A stretch of DNA of 20,901 bases from an uncultured Sphingobacteriia bacterium (GTDB lineage Bacteria > Bacteroidota > Bacteroidia > Chitinophagales > Chitinophagaceae): contig CAMFKK010000009.1 in assembly GCA_945957225.1 (NCBI GenBank), forward strand, positions 1 to 20,901, read 5' to 3'. Positions 7,421 through 15,778 of the stretch are shown here, in pieces (position 1 is the first letter of the stretch; every line of letters begins with the position of its first letter). The notes under the pieces were generated by a model. It ran no database searches. It was not told where the DNA came from and worked only from the letters and a program-made list of their open reading frames with translations. Made by a program: the position numbers and the translations under genes.

Positions 7421-10400
7421 TCAGTACCGCCTGACTTTGGACTGCAGATCTCCTTCAATTGTATCACCATCCAACCAGTAAAAGCCAGAAAACCGGTGTT
7501 CGATCCTTGGTTCATCCGGTGTCCCTGCGCCATGTGCTCCCAGTATTTGTTTTTCACCAAGTACCGTCCAACACAATCGATAGCCTTGCGTTTTTAAAAA
7601 ACCAAGCAGGCTGTCTTTGCGAACAAGCAGGCAGGCAGGGCCACGGGCGTTGACCGATGGATCGAGGGATAAAAGCGCTCCGTTGCTGTCTAAATAGTTC
7701 CCCTCGCGGTGCGCAAATCTGAGGCCAAGGCCTTCCCACAGCCGCCAGGAGGGTCGATAAAAGAACAGGGGCCTATCCTTGGAATGATCGAATTCTTTTT
7801 CCCAGGAAAACTGCTCAACCGGGATATGTACACCGGCTACAAAGCGGCCACCGCGCTGCTCATATACATCTTCGTCGCCGTTACCTCCCTGATATGGCTG
7901 CTGGAAATAATCGTAAGCCTCGGACCAGTAATACTCCCTGGAAAAAATGCCGCGCTTGGTGGGCGATTCTGGCATGTGTCTCCCATAGAGATCAGCCGAA
8001 ACACCCCACTGTTTGAATTGCTGGAATTCTGCTTCTTTTACTAGGTAAGAACGGATCTGCTGGTAGATCCTTTTGCGCGGTACATTATAGGTGTCTTCGC
8101 CCAATTTCGATTCCTCATCCATATCGAACATCAGTTCAAGTGACAACCATTCCTGTCCTTCTGCATCTGTAACGGAGATCTGCCCCTGTGCCTGGGGAAT
8201 ATCATCGATCTTAGCCATCCAGGCTTCATTGGTCATTTCAAAATCGACCACTGTATGGTTGATCCACCAGGGTTTATCTTTCTGCCATGTATCGCTATCA
8301 GTCCTGCAGGTATCTTTGAGGATAATACTCGGATCAATATCGCGCACGTTGGGTTGCCAGGGTCCGCGGTATAATTCTGTTTGCTTTCGGTTACTTTCTG
8401 AATGCATAACGGCATGATCGGCAACCCTTGCCAGCACTTCCATCATGGCGATCCACTGGTACTTTTTTCCGATGCGTTCGCTGCTCTTCCCGTGGTCACC
8501 GCGACCATAACGGTCAAACCAGCCGTGCAGTTGAACATCGTAACCCATCTCGAATACGCGTTGGACTGCCCAATTGCTTAATTCGTTCGCATTTACATCC
8601 CAGTCATATAATGAACTTTCAAAAATATAACGACCGAAATCGCCATACCCGGCGGTTCCCCTTCCGTATTCGGTGACCATCGATTCAAGGATGGTATTTT
8701 GGTAATGGGAGTATTCGGAAACCTGGATGTCGATTTCATAGCGCTGGTCAAGTTCCTCATTGGTGGGGCATACTGCGATTGGTTTGCTGCGATATGGAGG
8801 ATAGGCCTTTGCCATTTTAACAGGCAGGCTGATATCGTTTTCACTGGCAAAATCGATTAAGCCTCTCGCGTAATCACGCGCCAGCAGGTGCGGATATACC
8901 TCCTCACCTGCAAAGAAATGATCAAGCAGGTAGATACATAATTCAGTTAAGTAGTTATGGTTTTCGCTGCGTAGTGTACATCCGTAAGCAACTGCAAGCA
9001 GCCTTTCATAAATATAGGGATCATTCACGCCTTCAAATTTCTGCAGGAGTTTTACCAGCAAGTGCGGACGATGTTGAAGCAATGCGACAAGCGCCTTGGT
9101 GGCCGTATCGCGGATTAATCTGTCTGCGCTTGATAGGAACCATCCCAGCATGGTAGCGGACAATAAGATGCTTTCGTCGGTAATATTGCTTTTGCGCTCA
9201 TCCTTCCAGGCCCAGTCGATCAGCCTTTTAACAGGCGATCCTTCCTCGCTATGGTAATCCATACTGATCCATGGAAGCAGGTCACCGTCCCGTTCCGCCA
9301 TCGTCTGGCGCATATAGTTCCGGTGAATAAAATCTACATTGAAATAATGGGCTGGATCTGCCGCAATAAGCAGCATATTATGTCTGAAATCGTCCCACAT
9401 CTCGTGCCGCTGTAACACTGTTTCGTTCAGGTACTGCAGCAGCCTTTCCAATTTGGATCCCTTGGGATAACCGGTGGTCCAGTTTTTCCACGAAACTTTA
9501 ATTTGCGACCATAAAGAAACCGCTGGATCTTTTTCAACAAAACAATCCGTACGCCGCCAGACTATACTTTGAATAAATGCTTTTGCAACTGTGCGCGACT
9601 GCGCGACATGTGGTACCAGGTCAAAGAATTCCAGATCATATTTTTCAGGGATCTGGATGCTCATTGCTTCCACCAATCCGGCATTTTCATCGCAGGTACG
9701 CTCATCTTTAAAATAAGAATGCAATACACCTCCAGGGGCAAAAGCCCTCATCGGATTCTTTCCCAATTGCAGCAGCAGCTCGGCTGCGAGCAGCTGGTCA
9801 AAAGATCGTTCATATACAAAATAGATGGCTTCTTCACTCGTGCCATCCTCTTTATAGAACATGTTCTTACTCAATACGCCTTCATGGATCAAGGCTTCCA
9901 GGAATTGGGAACGGTTTTGAATTATCCGTAAAGCAGGCAACTGTTCTGCAAAATGCAAAGCTTCCTCTAAAAACAGGTGCCTGGTATCTGCCATTCGTTT
10001 CGCCAGTGCGTAAACCAGTCTTTTGACAAGCGGGACAGAAGCGTTGTATCCAAATTCCTTGCTGAGTTTGGTGTTAATGCCCTCTAAGAAAAAATCGAAA
10101 ATAGCAGTAATACCAGTATACCCAGTGGGTACAGTGTCCATACCCTTTGCTTTTAACCCATCGCAGAATAATTTTAAATACAGCGGGCTGCGGAATTCTG
10201 GATGCAGAAAAGGAATACCTGGTTTTTTGATCTTGTAATTGTCAAAAAAATAATCGGCTGCTTCGTATTCAAGGTCGGAAAAACCGGTATGGGTGAGCGA
10301 TAACGCAATCGCATCGGTATAGATATCCGGATCGACCAGCAGTGTATGGTAACTGCTTCTGATGGATACGACCACACCTAGCCACGGGTAATTAAGGATA

Positions 10401-11920
10401 CTTTGCATAAAGCTCCTCAAAGCCGGGCGCCATATATCCTTACCTCTTCCTTCGTTGATCGCATCAACGAAGATGATAATCCTGTGCCCGCTAAGTTCCG
10501 CCCTGGCATTGAGCGCCGAAAACAGCCGGTGTTCATCACCTTCCAGGCGCAGCTGGTTACTTAAAATTTGCCTCCAGACAGTTTCTGTGGAGACAAAATG
10601 CTGCCCGAGTAACAGCAGACTTAATTTACCTTCTTCGAACCGCTTGGTCACAATGTCCGCCAGCAAATGCGACTTGCCGTAACCGCCTTCACCTTTCAGG
10701 ATCAGCGAAGGATGATTAGCCGCCCTGCATGCATTGCTTTGCATGGATCGTATAAAATCACTTAAAGCATCGCGCAGTTCGCGCAGTTCGTAGGATTCAT
10801 TCGAATAGGGTCGTGACTCATGTCGCATCCTTGGCCTGGCTGCTTGCTCTGTTTCCATTTCCCTGTATAACTGTACAAGGCATTGATCTATGTCCCGAAC
10901 GATGTCAGTTCCGAGATCGATTAGCGGTTGAAAAGCAATGGTTCCAACGGGTAGGACCTTCAGATCCAGGTATTGCTTTTTCAATGCACCTAATTTTTTG
11001 TCGAGAGCGTCGGAGGCTACTGCGATCACCGGTTGCTGGAAAGCATGATAGGAACTCCTTCTTTTTTTATATACATTGTCAAAGTAGAGGTCGATCCGCC
11101 CCTTGAAACTTTCGTTGCGAGACAGACCATCAAATACCTTCGCGATCGGTAGCTTGAAATTTAGCTTCGGTGTGTACCTGTCACCCAGTGCCCTGATCGA
11201 TTCATCCATTTTAAATTTAAACCATTCAGTGGTGAGCATTGAAGTATTCTGCTCAAAAGCAGTTTTGCTCGTTATAGTCAGGGTGACACCGAGGGCAACG
11301 ATCGCAGCAGTGCTGCAGAAAACAAGTTTGCCGTTATCTCCTTTGTCCGGTATGGATAACAGGATGCCGGCACAAGCTATATTTTCCTTGTGATCGTAAA
11401 ACAATCCCGAACCGGAACTACCGCTTAGCCATTCGTCACCATACTGAAATAGATGATTGGCAAGTTTTTCTTTACTGATGTCGCATACAAAATGGTGGTC
11501 GGTTGTGTTTACCTTTTCATCAAAAAATATATCACCCCGGTTAACTGGGCCTTTACAGTTGCCGTAGTAACCACGCATGATAAGCGGCGCTGTTTTGCTT
11601 TGCGGAATAGAAGTAAAAAATGGCTGGATAAAATCAGTGACCTTTGCAGAGCCTTCGAGCGTGAGTATTGCGATATCATGTAGCTTAATTACGTTTTCTT
11701 CACCATGTACAAGGCGAACCTTATGTGTGCCTGTATGTGTCACTACTTCCAGCTCGGCAGCTGTACAGGGCTGGTCAAAAGTTGTGCCGTACAAATTGTG
11801 TGCGGCGGTGATTAAGTAAACGGCACTATTCCAGGTGAACACGACACCCGAACCAGTGAATGCGCTGCTTTTATAAAGCCCGGCTGTTGTTTTGGCAAGT
11901 TCTTCTGAAAATCTATACAT
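7421..11920 (-). CDS. Trypsin-like protease-STAND NTPase, AVAST (Avs1)-like
   Basis: The 1499-aa product joins a chymotrypsin-fold protease to a STAND NTPase. The protease has a full triad: ITAAH (H41), LHDIAILTL (D82) and GSSGSGLF (S169). A bridging segment with RYTPKLN...LPI (~248-258) follows. The NTPase has Walker A GEGGYGKS (410-417) and Walker B IIIFVDAINEG (481-491, D486). The remaining ~900 residues are largely helical, as in STAND sensor regions, with a Trp/Tyr-rich end. In known Avs proteins the C-terminal part binds a phage protein, the NTPase oligomerises, and the N-terminal domain is the effector. Here that would be regulated proteolysis, possibly abortive. The gene starts 3 bp after the stop of an MBL-fold gene, a pairing like type I AVAST. 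There is no signal peptide, so it acts in the cytoplasm. Domain calls are firm; the phage target is unknown. Confidence 0.85.
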   Translation of the reverse strand: MYRFSEELAKTTAGLYKSSAFTGSGVVFTWNSAVYLITAAHNLYGTTFDQPCTAAELEVVTHTGTHKVRLVHGEENVIKLHDIAILTLEGSAKVTDFIQPFFTSIPQSKTAPLIMRGYYGNCKGPVNRGDIFFDEKVNTTDHHFVCDISKEKLANHLFQYGDEWLSGSSGSGLFYDHKENIACAGILLSIPDKGDNGKLVFCSTAAIVALGVTLTITSKTAFEQNTSMLTTEWFKFKMDESIRALGDRYTPKLNFKLPIAKVFDGLSRNESFKGRIDLYFDNVYKKRRSSYHAFQQPVIAVASDALDKKLGALKKQYLDLKVLPVGTIAFQPLIDLGTDIVRDIDQCLVQLYREMETEQAARPRMRHESRPYSNESYELRELRDALSDFIRSMQSNACRAANHPSLILKGEGGYGKSHLLADIVTKRFEEGKLSLLLLGQHFVSTETVWRQILSNQLRLEGDEHRLFSALNARAELSGHRIIIFVDAINEGRGKDIWRPALRSFMQSILNYPWLGVVVSIRSSYHTLLVDPDIYTDAIALSLTHTGFSDLEYEAADYFFDNYKIKKPGIPFLHPEFRSPLYLKLFCDGLKAKGMDTVPTGYTGITAIFDFFLEGINTKLSKEFGYNASVPLVKRLVYALAKRMADTRHLFLEEALHFAEQLPALRIIQNRSQFLEALIHEGVLSKNMFYKEDGTSEEAIYFVYERSFDQLLAAELLLQLGKNPMRAFAPGGVLHSYFKDERTCDENAGLVEAMSIQIPEKYDLEFFDLVPHVAQSRTVAKAFIQSIVWRRTDCFVEKDPAVSLWSQIKVSWKNWTTGYPKGSKLERLLQYLNETVLQRHEMWDDFRHNMLLIAADPAHYFNVDFIHRNYMRQTMAERDGDLLPWISMDYHSEEGSPVKRLIDWAWKDERKSNITDESILLSATMLGWFLSSADRLIRDTATKALVALLQHRPHLLVKLLQKFEGVNDPYIYERLLAVAYGCTLRSENHNYLTELCIYLLDHFFAGEEVYPHLLARDYARGLIDFASENDISLPVKMAKAYPPYRSKPIAVCPTNEELDQRYEIDIQVSEYSHYQNTILESMVTEYGRGTAGYGDFGRYIFESSLYDWDVNANELSNWAVQRVFEMGYDVQLHGWFDRYGRGDHGKSSERIGKKYQWIAMMEVLARVADHAVMHSESNRKQTELYRGPWQPNVRDIDPSIILKDTCRTDSDTWQKDKPWWINHTVVDFEMTNEAWMAKIDDIPQAQGQISVTDAEGQEWLSLELMFDMDEESKLGEDTYNVPRKRIYQQIRSYLVKEAEFQQFKQWGVSADLYGRHMPESPTKRGIFSREYYWSEAYDYFQQPYQGGNGDEDVYEQRGGRFVAGVHIPVEQFSWEKEFDHSKDRPLFFYRPSWRLWEGLGLRFAHREGNYLDSNGALLSLDPSVNARGPACLLVRKDSLLGFLKTQGYRLCWTVLGEKQILGAHGAGTPDEPRIEHRFSGFYWLDGDTIEGDLQSKVRRY

Positions 11921-11923
11921 AGG

Positions 11924-12946
11924 TTATAAATGAATTTCTTCAGCATGATCAATGGTTATGTTCCAGTCCTCACATTCTTTTGCAGTGATCAGTCCTTCTG
12001 TCTCAAGCGCGTAATTGGTGCATATACGGATGGGGGTACTGAAATCTGCTCTGGCGAAAGCCGATAGCCGCACCAATGTTTCCCGGTCAGGGTGATAACT
12101 CGGGCCTGAGCCATCCGTTGAAATGTAAAACAAACGGCAATCGATCAACGAGAGCAGATTGCGGCTGGTATTATGCCGCGAACCATGGTGGCTAACCTTA
12201 CAGAAATCCAGGCGTAGGGGGGTCGCTTCTGAATAACCAAGCCTTGTCAGTTCCTCATAAACTGTCTCAGGATTGGCGTCACCAAGGAACAGCATGCGAA
12301 TATCTCCAATTGATATAAGAAAAGCAATAGAGGATGCGTTGATGAGATCCTGATCCCACCTCGGTATTTCTTCCCTCGCTTCAAGGATGTCTTCGTACAG
12401 TTGTAGAATATCGGTCCTCCTGGCGACCATCCCGTCGGTCTGTTGAGCGGCCTGGTCTCGTTCAAAGATCTGTTCCGCAGTCCAAGCCTTAATAAAAGCA
12501 TCGATAATGGCGCGGTTCGGGGAAAGAATCTGCAACTGTAGCCCTCCGATCTGGATGATATTATCGACGGTCATTCCAACAACCATGGGATGTACCTCTA
12601 TACCTTTTTCAGTCAGGATGTCTTCAAGTAATCGCCCATGCCGATAGCCAACTTTACCTTCTCCGCCTGGAGCCAGGGCCAGTGATGGTGTATTCATATA
12701 TACCGGGTACGGATTAAGCCCATTCTTATCATCTTCCACCATTCTTAATAGCCCACCGATATGATCCATATCTACATGGGTAAGCACCACGCCATCAAGA
12801 ACTGGTGTTTTCATAAGTTCATCCCTGATAAATCGGTATGTGCCAGGAAGCCCCGCATCCACGAGTAACCTATGAGGTTTCTCACAGTCCTTCCAAGACA
12901 GTAAGAAACTGTCACCTTTACCTGCCCTGAAACTTTTAATGGTCAT
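11924..12946 (-). CDS. MBL-fold hydrolase, ComEC-like type, AVAST-associated
   Basis: I prefer the ATG at 12946 (340 aa, MTIKSFRAGKGDS) over the upstream ATG at 12979. Family members begin with this strand, and a good TACCTTTG box lies between the two. Metal-binding motifs are THVDMDHIGG (H57, D59, D61, H62), LGDAN (D223) and SHHGS (H253, H254). The Asp at position 59 in place of the usual second His is the variant seen in the MBL domains of ComEC/Rec2-type proteins. There is no membrane segment, so this is a soluble relative, likely a phosphodiesterase or nuclease. It is the first gene of a two-gene operon with the protease-STAND protein, 3 bp apart. MBL-fold proteins accompany the STAND component in type I AVAST, so it is probably an accessory or effector enzyme of that system; its substrate is not evident. 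Confidence 0.85.
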   Translation of the reverse strand: MTIKSFRAGKGDSFLLSWKDCEKPHRLLVDAGLPGTYRFIRDELMKTPVLDGVVLTHVDMDHIGGLLRMVEDDKNGLNPYPVYMNTPSLALAPGGEGKVGYRHGRLLEDILTEKGIEVHPMVVGMTVDNIIQIGGLQLQILSPNRAIIDAFIKAWTAEQIFERDQAAQQTDGMVARRTDILQLYEDILEAREEIPRWDQDLINASSIAFLISIGDIRMLFLGDANPETVYEELTRLGYSEATPLRLDFCKVSHHGSRHNTSRNLLSLIDCRLFYISTDGSGPSYHPDRETLVRLSAFARADFSTPIRICTNYALETEGLITAKECEDWNITIDHAEEIHL

Positions 12947-12953
12947 AATGCGG

Positions 12954-12961
12954 CAAAGGTA
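12954..12961 (-). promoter_or_regulatory. Bacteroidota -7 box for the MBL-STAND operon
   Basis: On the minus strand TACCTTTG matches the Bacteroidota consensus TAnnTTTG exactly, 7 nt before the ATG at 12946. A TTG lies 15 nt further upstream, a little closer than is usual for the -33 element. If used, transcription would start at or just before the ATG, giving a nearly leaderless mRNA and excluding the ATG at 12979. Confidence 0.45.
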
Positions 12962-13083
12962 CTGTGTGTACCAGCTCAATGAATACAGAAAATTTGAGTC
13001 ACCTGATTTTATTCCATCTTGAATATAATCATTGTGTTTAGTACTATTAAACTCTTAAATAATTTGCTATTTTAGTAAAGCAA

Positions 13084-13386
13084 ATGAAAAGGAATTACAA
13101 CGAAATATTAGATGGAAAACTAGCTTCAAAAGCATTAGAAATCACTCCTGTTTTAACAGTTGTTTTCTATATTCTTTATTCTGTGTTAAAACGTTTCACT
13201 AACAATGTTCAATTGTTATGGATTCCGTTTGTACTTTTCTCATCTAATTTTCTAGTCCTTTTAGAATTAGTTTATTTAATCAAAACAAAGCAGCTCAATA
13301 GTACCAAGAAGGAATTTACTAATCTGGTAATTCAAACTGTGATCAACTTTGGTTTTGCAATTCTTATTATTAGCTACTTAGTTTAA
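13084..13386 (+). CDS. Small three-helix membrane protein of unknown function
   Basis: The 100-aa product has a short charged N-terminus and three likely membrane helices at about residues 21-36, 45-66 and 80-99, with a Lys-rich loop (KTKQLNSTKKE) between the second and third. The gene is markedly AT-rich (about 28% GC in its first 60 bases), unlike the neighbouring MBL and paaZ genes, which suggests a different origin. It is divergent from the MBL-STAND operon, and its stop lies 37 bp before the right inverted repeat. Small membrane proteins occur as effectors or immunity partners in defence islands, but nothing in this sequence proves that role. I do not recognise the family. Confidence 0.6.
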   Translation: MKRNYNEILDGKLASKALEITPVLTVVFYILYSVLKRFTNNVQLLWIPFVLFSSNFLVLLELVYLIKTKQLNSTKKEFTNLVIQTVINFGFAILIISYLV

Positions 13387-13423
13387 TACAAAACTTGCCT
13401 CTAAAAGCTAGAAACAAAACATA

Positions 13424-13637
13424 GGCAATAAACTACAGGCACCATAACATCCCCCAAATAAACGGACCATCGCCGCTCAAGAGTTGTGTCTTCTGAGCGG
13501 CCTTTCTGGAGCAGTGCCGGAGGCAGGGCAATTAGCAGCAGCGCTGCTTTTTGACCAGCTCCAGGGTAGACGCGAAGGAGATACAACTTTGAGCAAGCGC
13601 AAATCACGGCATAACATCTTGGCCGTCAGTTATGCAA
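13424..13637 (-). repeat. Right copy of 214-bp inverted repeat
   Basis: This is the reverse-complement partner of 1015-1228, with the same length and ~12 substitutions. Differences cluster in the hairpin loops: the central AGCAGC-AGA-GCTGCT of the left copy is AGCAGC-AGC-GCTGCT here on the plus strand, which keeps the stem. The GCATAAC/GTTATGC pair lies at 13609-13635. The outer end is 53 bp before the -33 box of paaZ, so paaZ keeps its own promoter outside the block. Confidence 0.93.
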
Positions 13638-13689
13638 TTGCCGTCTTGCTGCCATCCCCAATTCCAACATTTTTGTAACAAATGCATGA

Positions 13690-13718
13690 TTGCTGAAACC
13701 TTACAATCGTTAGCTTTG
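13690..13718 (+). promoter_or_regulatory. Bacteroidota-type promoter of paaZ
   Basis: TTG at 13690-13692 is followed after 18 nt by TAGCTTTG at 13711-13718, a full match to TAnnTTTG. The start codon at 13733 lies 14 nt downstream, so the leader would be only about 9 nt. This pattern matches the primary-sigma promoter of Bacteroidota. Confidence 0.6.
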
Positions 13719-13732
13719 CCCAAACGATAGCT

Positions 13733-15778
13733 ATGGCAGCATTGGAAAATTATGTGATGGGCAAATGGGTGAGGGGCGATGGCGATGGTCAGGCCCTCTT
13801 TAATGCGGTAACAGGAAACGCCATCGCAACGGCGAGTACAAAAGGTCTGGACATGGCCTCCATACTGCATTACGCCAGACAAAAGGGTAATCCAGCGCTC
13901 AGGGCCATGAGCTTTCACGAGCGCGGAAGAATGCTCCGAGCATTGGCCCTACACCTGCGCGAGCACTTAGACAAATTCTATCAGATCAGTTACCAAACCG
14001 GCGCCACCAAGGCAGATAGTTGGGTAGACATAGAAGGCGGGATTGGTAATCTATTTGCCTATGCATCCCTACGCAGAAAGTTCCCAGACCAACCCTATTG
14101 TTTGGATGGTGAGCATCATTCACTGGGCAAGGCCAATACTTTTATGGGACACCATTTGTTGATTCCCAAAGAAGGCGTGGCCGTGCATATCAATGCCTTT
14201 AATTTTCCGGTATGGGGTATGCTGGAAAAAATTGCCGTGAACTTATTGGCGGGTGTACCAGCCGTGGTCAAACCCGCAACAGTTACTTCTTTTTTAACCG
14301 AGGCCGTTGTTAAAGAAATTGCCGCATCGGGTATTTTGCCAGATGGTGCTTTGCAATTGCTCTGCGGTTCCGCGGGCGATTTATTGGACCATGTACAGTC
14401 ACAGGATATTATCACATTTACCGGATCAGCATCAACAGGTCTCATGCTCAAATCGCATCCCGTAGTCTTGAAAGAGAATGTGCCTTTTACCATGGAAGCT
14501 GACTCACTCAATAGTATTGTACTAGGCACCGATGTAACACCGGATATGCCGGAATGGGATTTGTTTATCAAGGAAGTGCGCAAAGAAATGACCACCAAGT
14601 GCGGACAAAAATGCACGGCCATCCGCAGAATTTTTGTTCCTGAAAATAAAATAGAAGACGTACAAATAGCGCTGGGTAAGGCTTTGGCGCAAACCGTCAT
14701 AGGCAATCCACTCAATGAAACCGTACGCATGGGATCATTAGCCGGACAAAGCCAGCGCAAAGAAGTGCGCGAGCAAGTGCAGAAACTCTTGGCCTCTTCT
14801 CAAATTATTTATGGCAGCATGGATAGTGTATCGGTAGTTGATGCTGATGCAACAGTAGGCGCATTTATGAGTCCACTTTTGTTGATGAACCCTCAACCCA
14901 TGAGCAGCCATGCAGTACACGAGGTAGAAGCATTTGGACCCGTGTCAACACTCATGCCATACAATAGTTTGCAAGAAGCCATCGCGCTAGTAAAATTGGG
15001 TAAGGGTTCCTTGGTCTCATCGGTGGTGACCAATGATCCTTCCATTGCAAGAGACTATACAATTGGAGCGGGAACCTACCATGGAAGGATCCTGGTATTG
15101 AATCGCGCTTGCGCCAAAGAAAATACCGGACACGGATCACCACTGCCCTTGTTGGTACACGGTGGACCAGGCCGCGCCGGAGGTGGAGAAGAAATGGGTG
15201 GACTTCGCGGCGTAAAACACTATATGCAAAGAGTGGCCATACAGGGCTCGCCCGATATGATTACTGCTATCAGTAATGTCTATCAACCCGGAGCCACGGG
15301 CATTGATGGAGGCGCACATCCCTTTACCAAATATTTTGAAGAGTTGGTCATTGGAGAGCAGATTCTTACTGCGCCACGCATAGTGACCAAGGAGGACATA
15401 GACAGTTTTGCAGACCTCAGTGGTGATCATTTTTATGCGCATTTAGATACAACCAATTTTGAAGGCACCATGTTTGAGCGTCAAGTGGCGCATGGCTATT
15501 TTATCATGAGTGCTGCTGCTGGATTGTTTGTAGACAGTTATGAAAAAAATCCCGTGCTCCTCAATTATGGCATTGATGAATTGCGCTTTACCAAACCTGT
15601 TTATCCGGGCGATAGTATTCAAGTAAGATTCACCTGCAAAGAAAAAATTGCACAGGAGAAAAAAGAAATCACCGATATTGATAAGGGAATTGTAAAATGG
15701 TTGGTGGAAATTATTGATGGCACCAACGAGATTACCGGTATTGCTACCATCCTCACTATGGTGGCCAAAAAAGACTAG
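13733..15778 (+). CDS. paaZ: PaaZ: oxepin-CoA hydrolase / semialdehyde dehydrogenase
   Basis: The 681-aa protein has the same length as E. coli PaaZ and the same two domains. Residues ~1-510 are an NAD(P)-dependent aldehyde dehydrogenase with FTGSAST (229-235), the general base E255 (TMEADSLN) and the catalytic C294 (GQKCTAIRR). Residues ~535-681 are an (R)-specific MaoC-type hydratase with the DLSGDHFYAH motif (D565, H570) and the hydratase strand around VAHGYFIMS. In phenylacetate breakdown the MaoC domain opens the oxepin-CoA ring and the dehydrogenase domain oxidises the resulting semialdehyde to 3-oxo-5,6-dehydrosuberyl-CoA, with intermediates passed inside a hexamer. All key residues are present. 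It is translated together with the hydratase gene that begins directly after its stop. No paaABCDE epoxidase or paaK genes are in the window. Confidence 0.95.
   Translation: MAALENYVMGKWVRGDGDGQALFNAVTGNAIATASTKGLDMASILHYARQKGNPALRAMSFHERGRMLRALALHLREHLDKFYQISYQTGATKADSWVDIEGGIGNLFAYASLRRKFPDQPYCLDGEHHSLGKANTFMGHHLLIPKEGVAVHINAFNFPVWGMLEKIAVNLLAGVPAVVKPATVTSFLTEAVVKEIAASGILPDGALQLLCGSAGDLLDHVQSQDIITFTGSASTGLMLKSHPVVLKENVPFTMEADSLNSIVLGTDVTPDMPEWDLFIKEVRKEMTTKCGQKCTAIRRIFVPENKIEDVQIALGKALAQTVIGNPLNETVRMGSLAGQSQRKEVREQVQKLLASSQIIYGSMDSVSVVDADATVGAFMSPLLLMNPQPMSSHAVHEVEAFGPVSTLMPYNSLQEAIALVKLGKGSLVSSVVTNDPSIARDYTIGAGTYHGRILVLNRACAKENTGHGSPLPLLVHGGPGRAGGGEEMGGLRGVKHYMQRVAIQGSPDMITAISNVYQPGATGIDGGAHPFTKYFEELVIGEQILTAPRIVTKEDIDSFADLSGDHFYAHLDTTNFEGTMFERQVAHGYFIMSAAAGLFVDSYEKNPVLLNYGIDELRFTKPVYPGDSIQVRFTCKEKIAQEKKEITDIDKGIVKWLVEIIDGTNEITGIATILTMVAKKD

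Noticed and set aside
12946..12979. Extra 11 N-terminal residues of the MBL protein
   Set aside because: The promoter box lies inside this stretch and the family fold begins at MTIKSFRAGKGDS.
1015..13637. Integron cassette array
   Set aside because: No integrase, only two repeat copies in inverted rather than direct orientation, and poor agreement with attC core sites.
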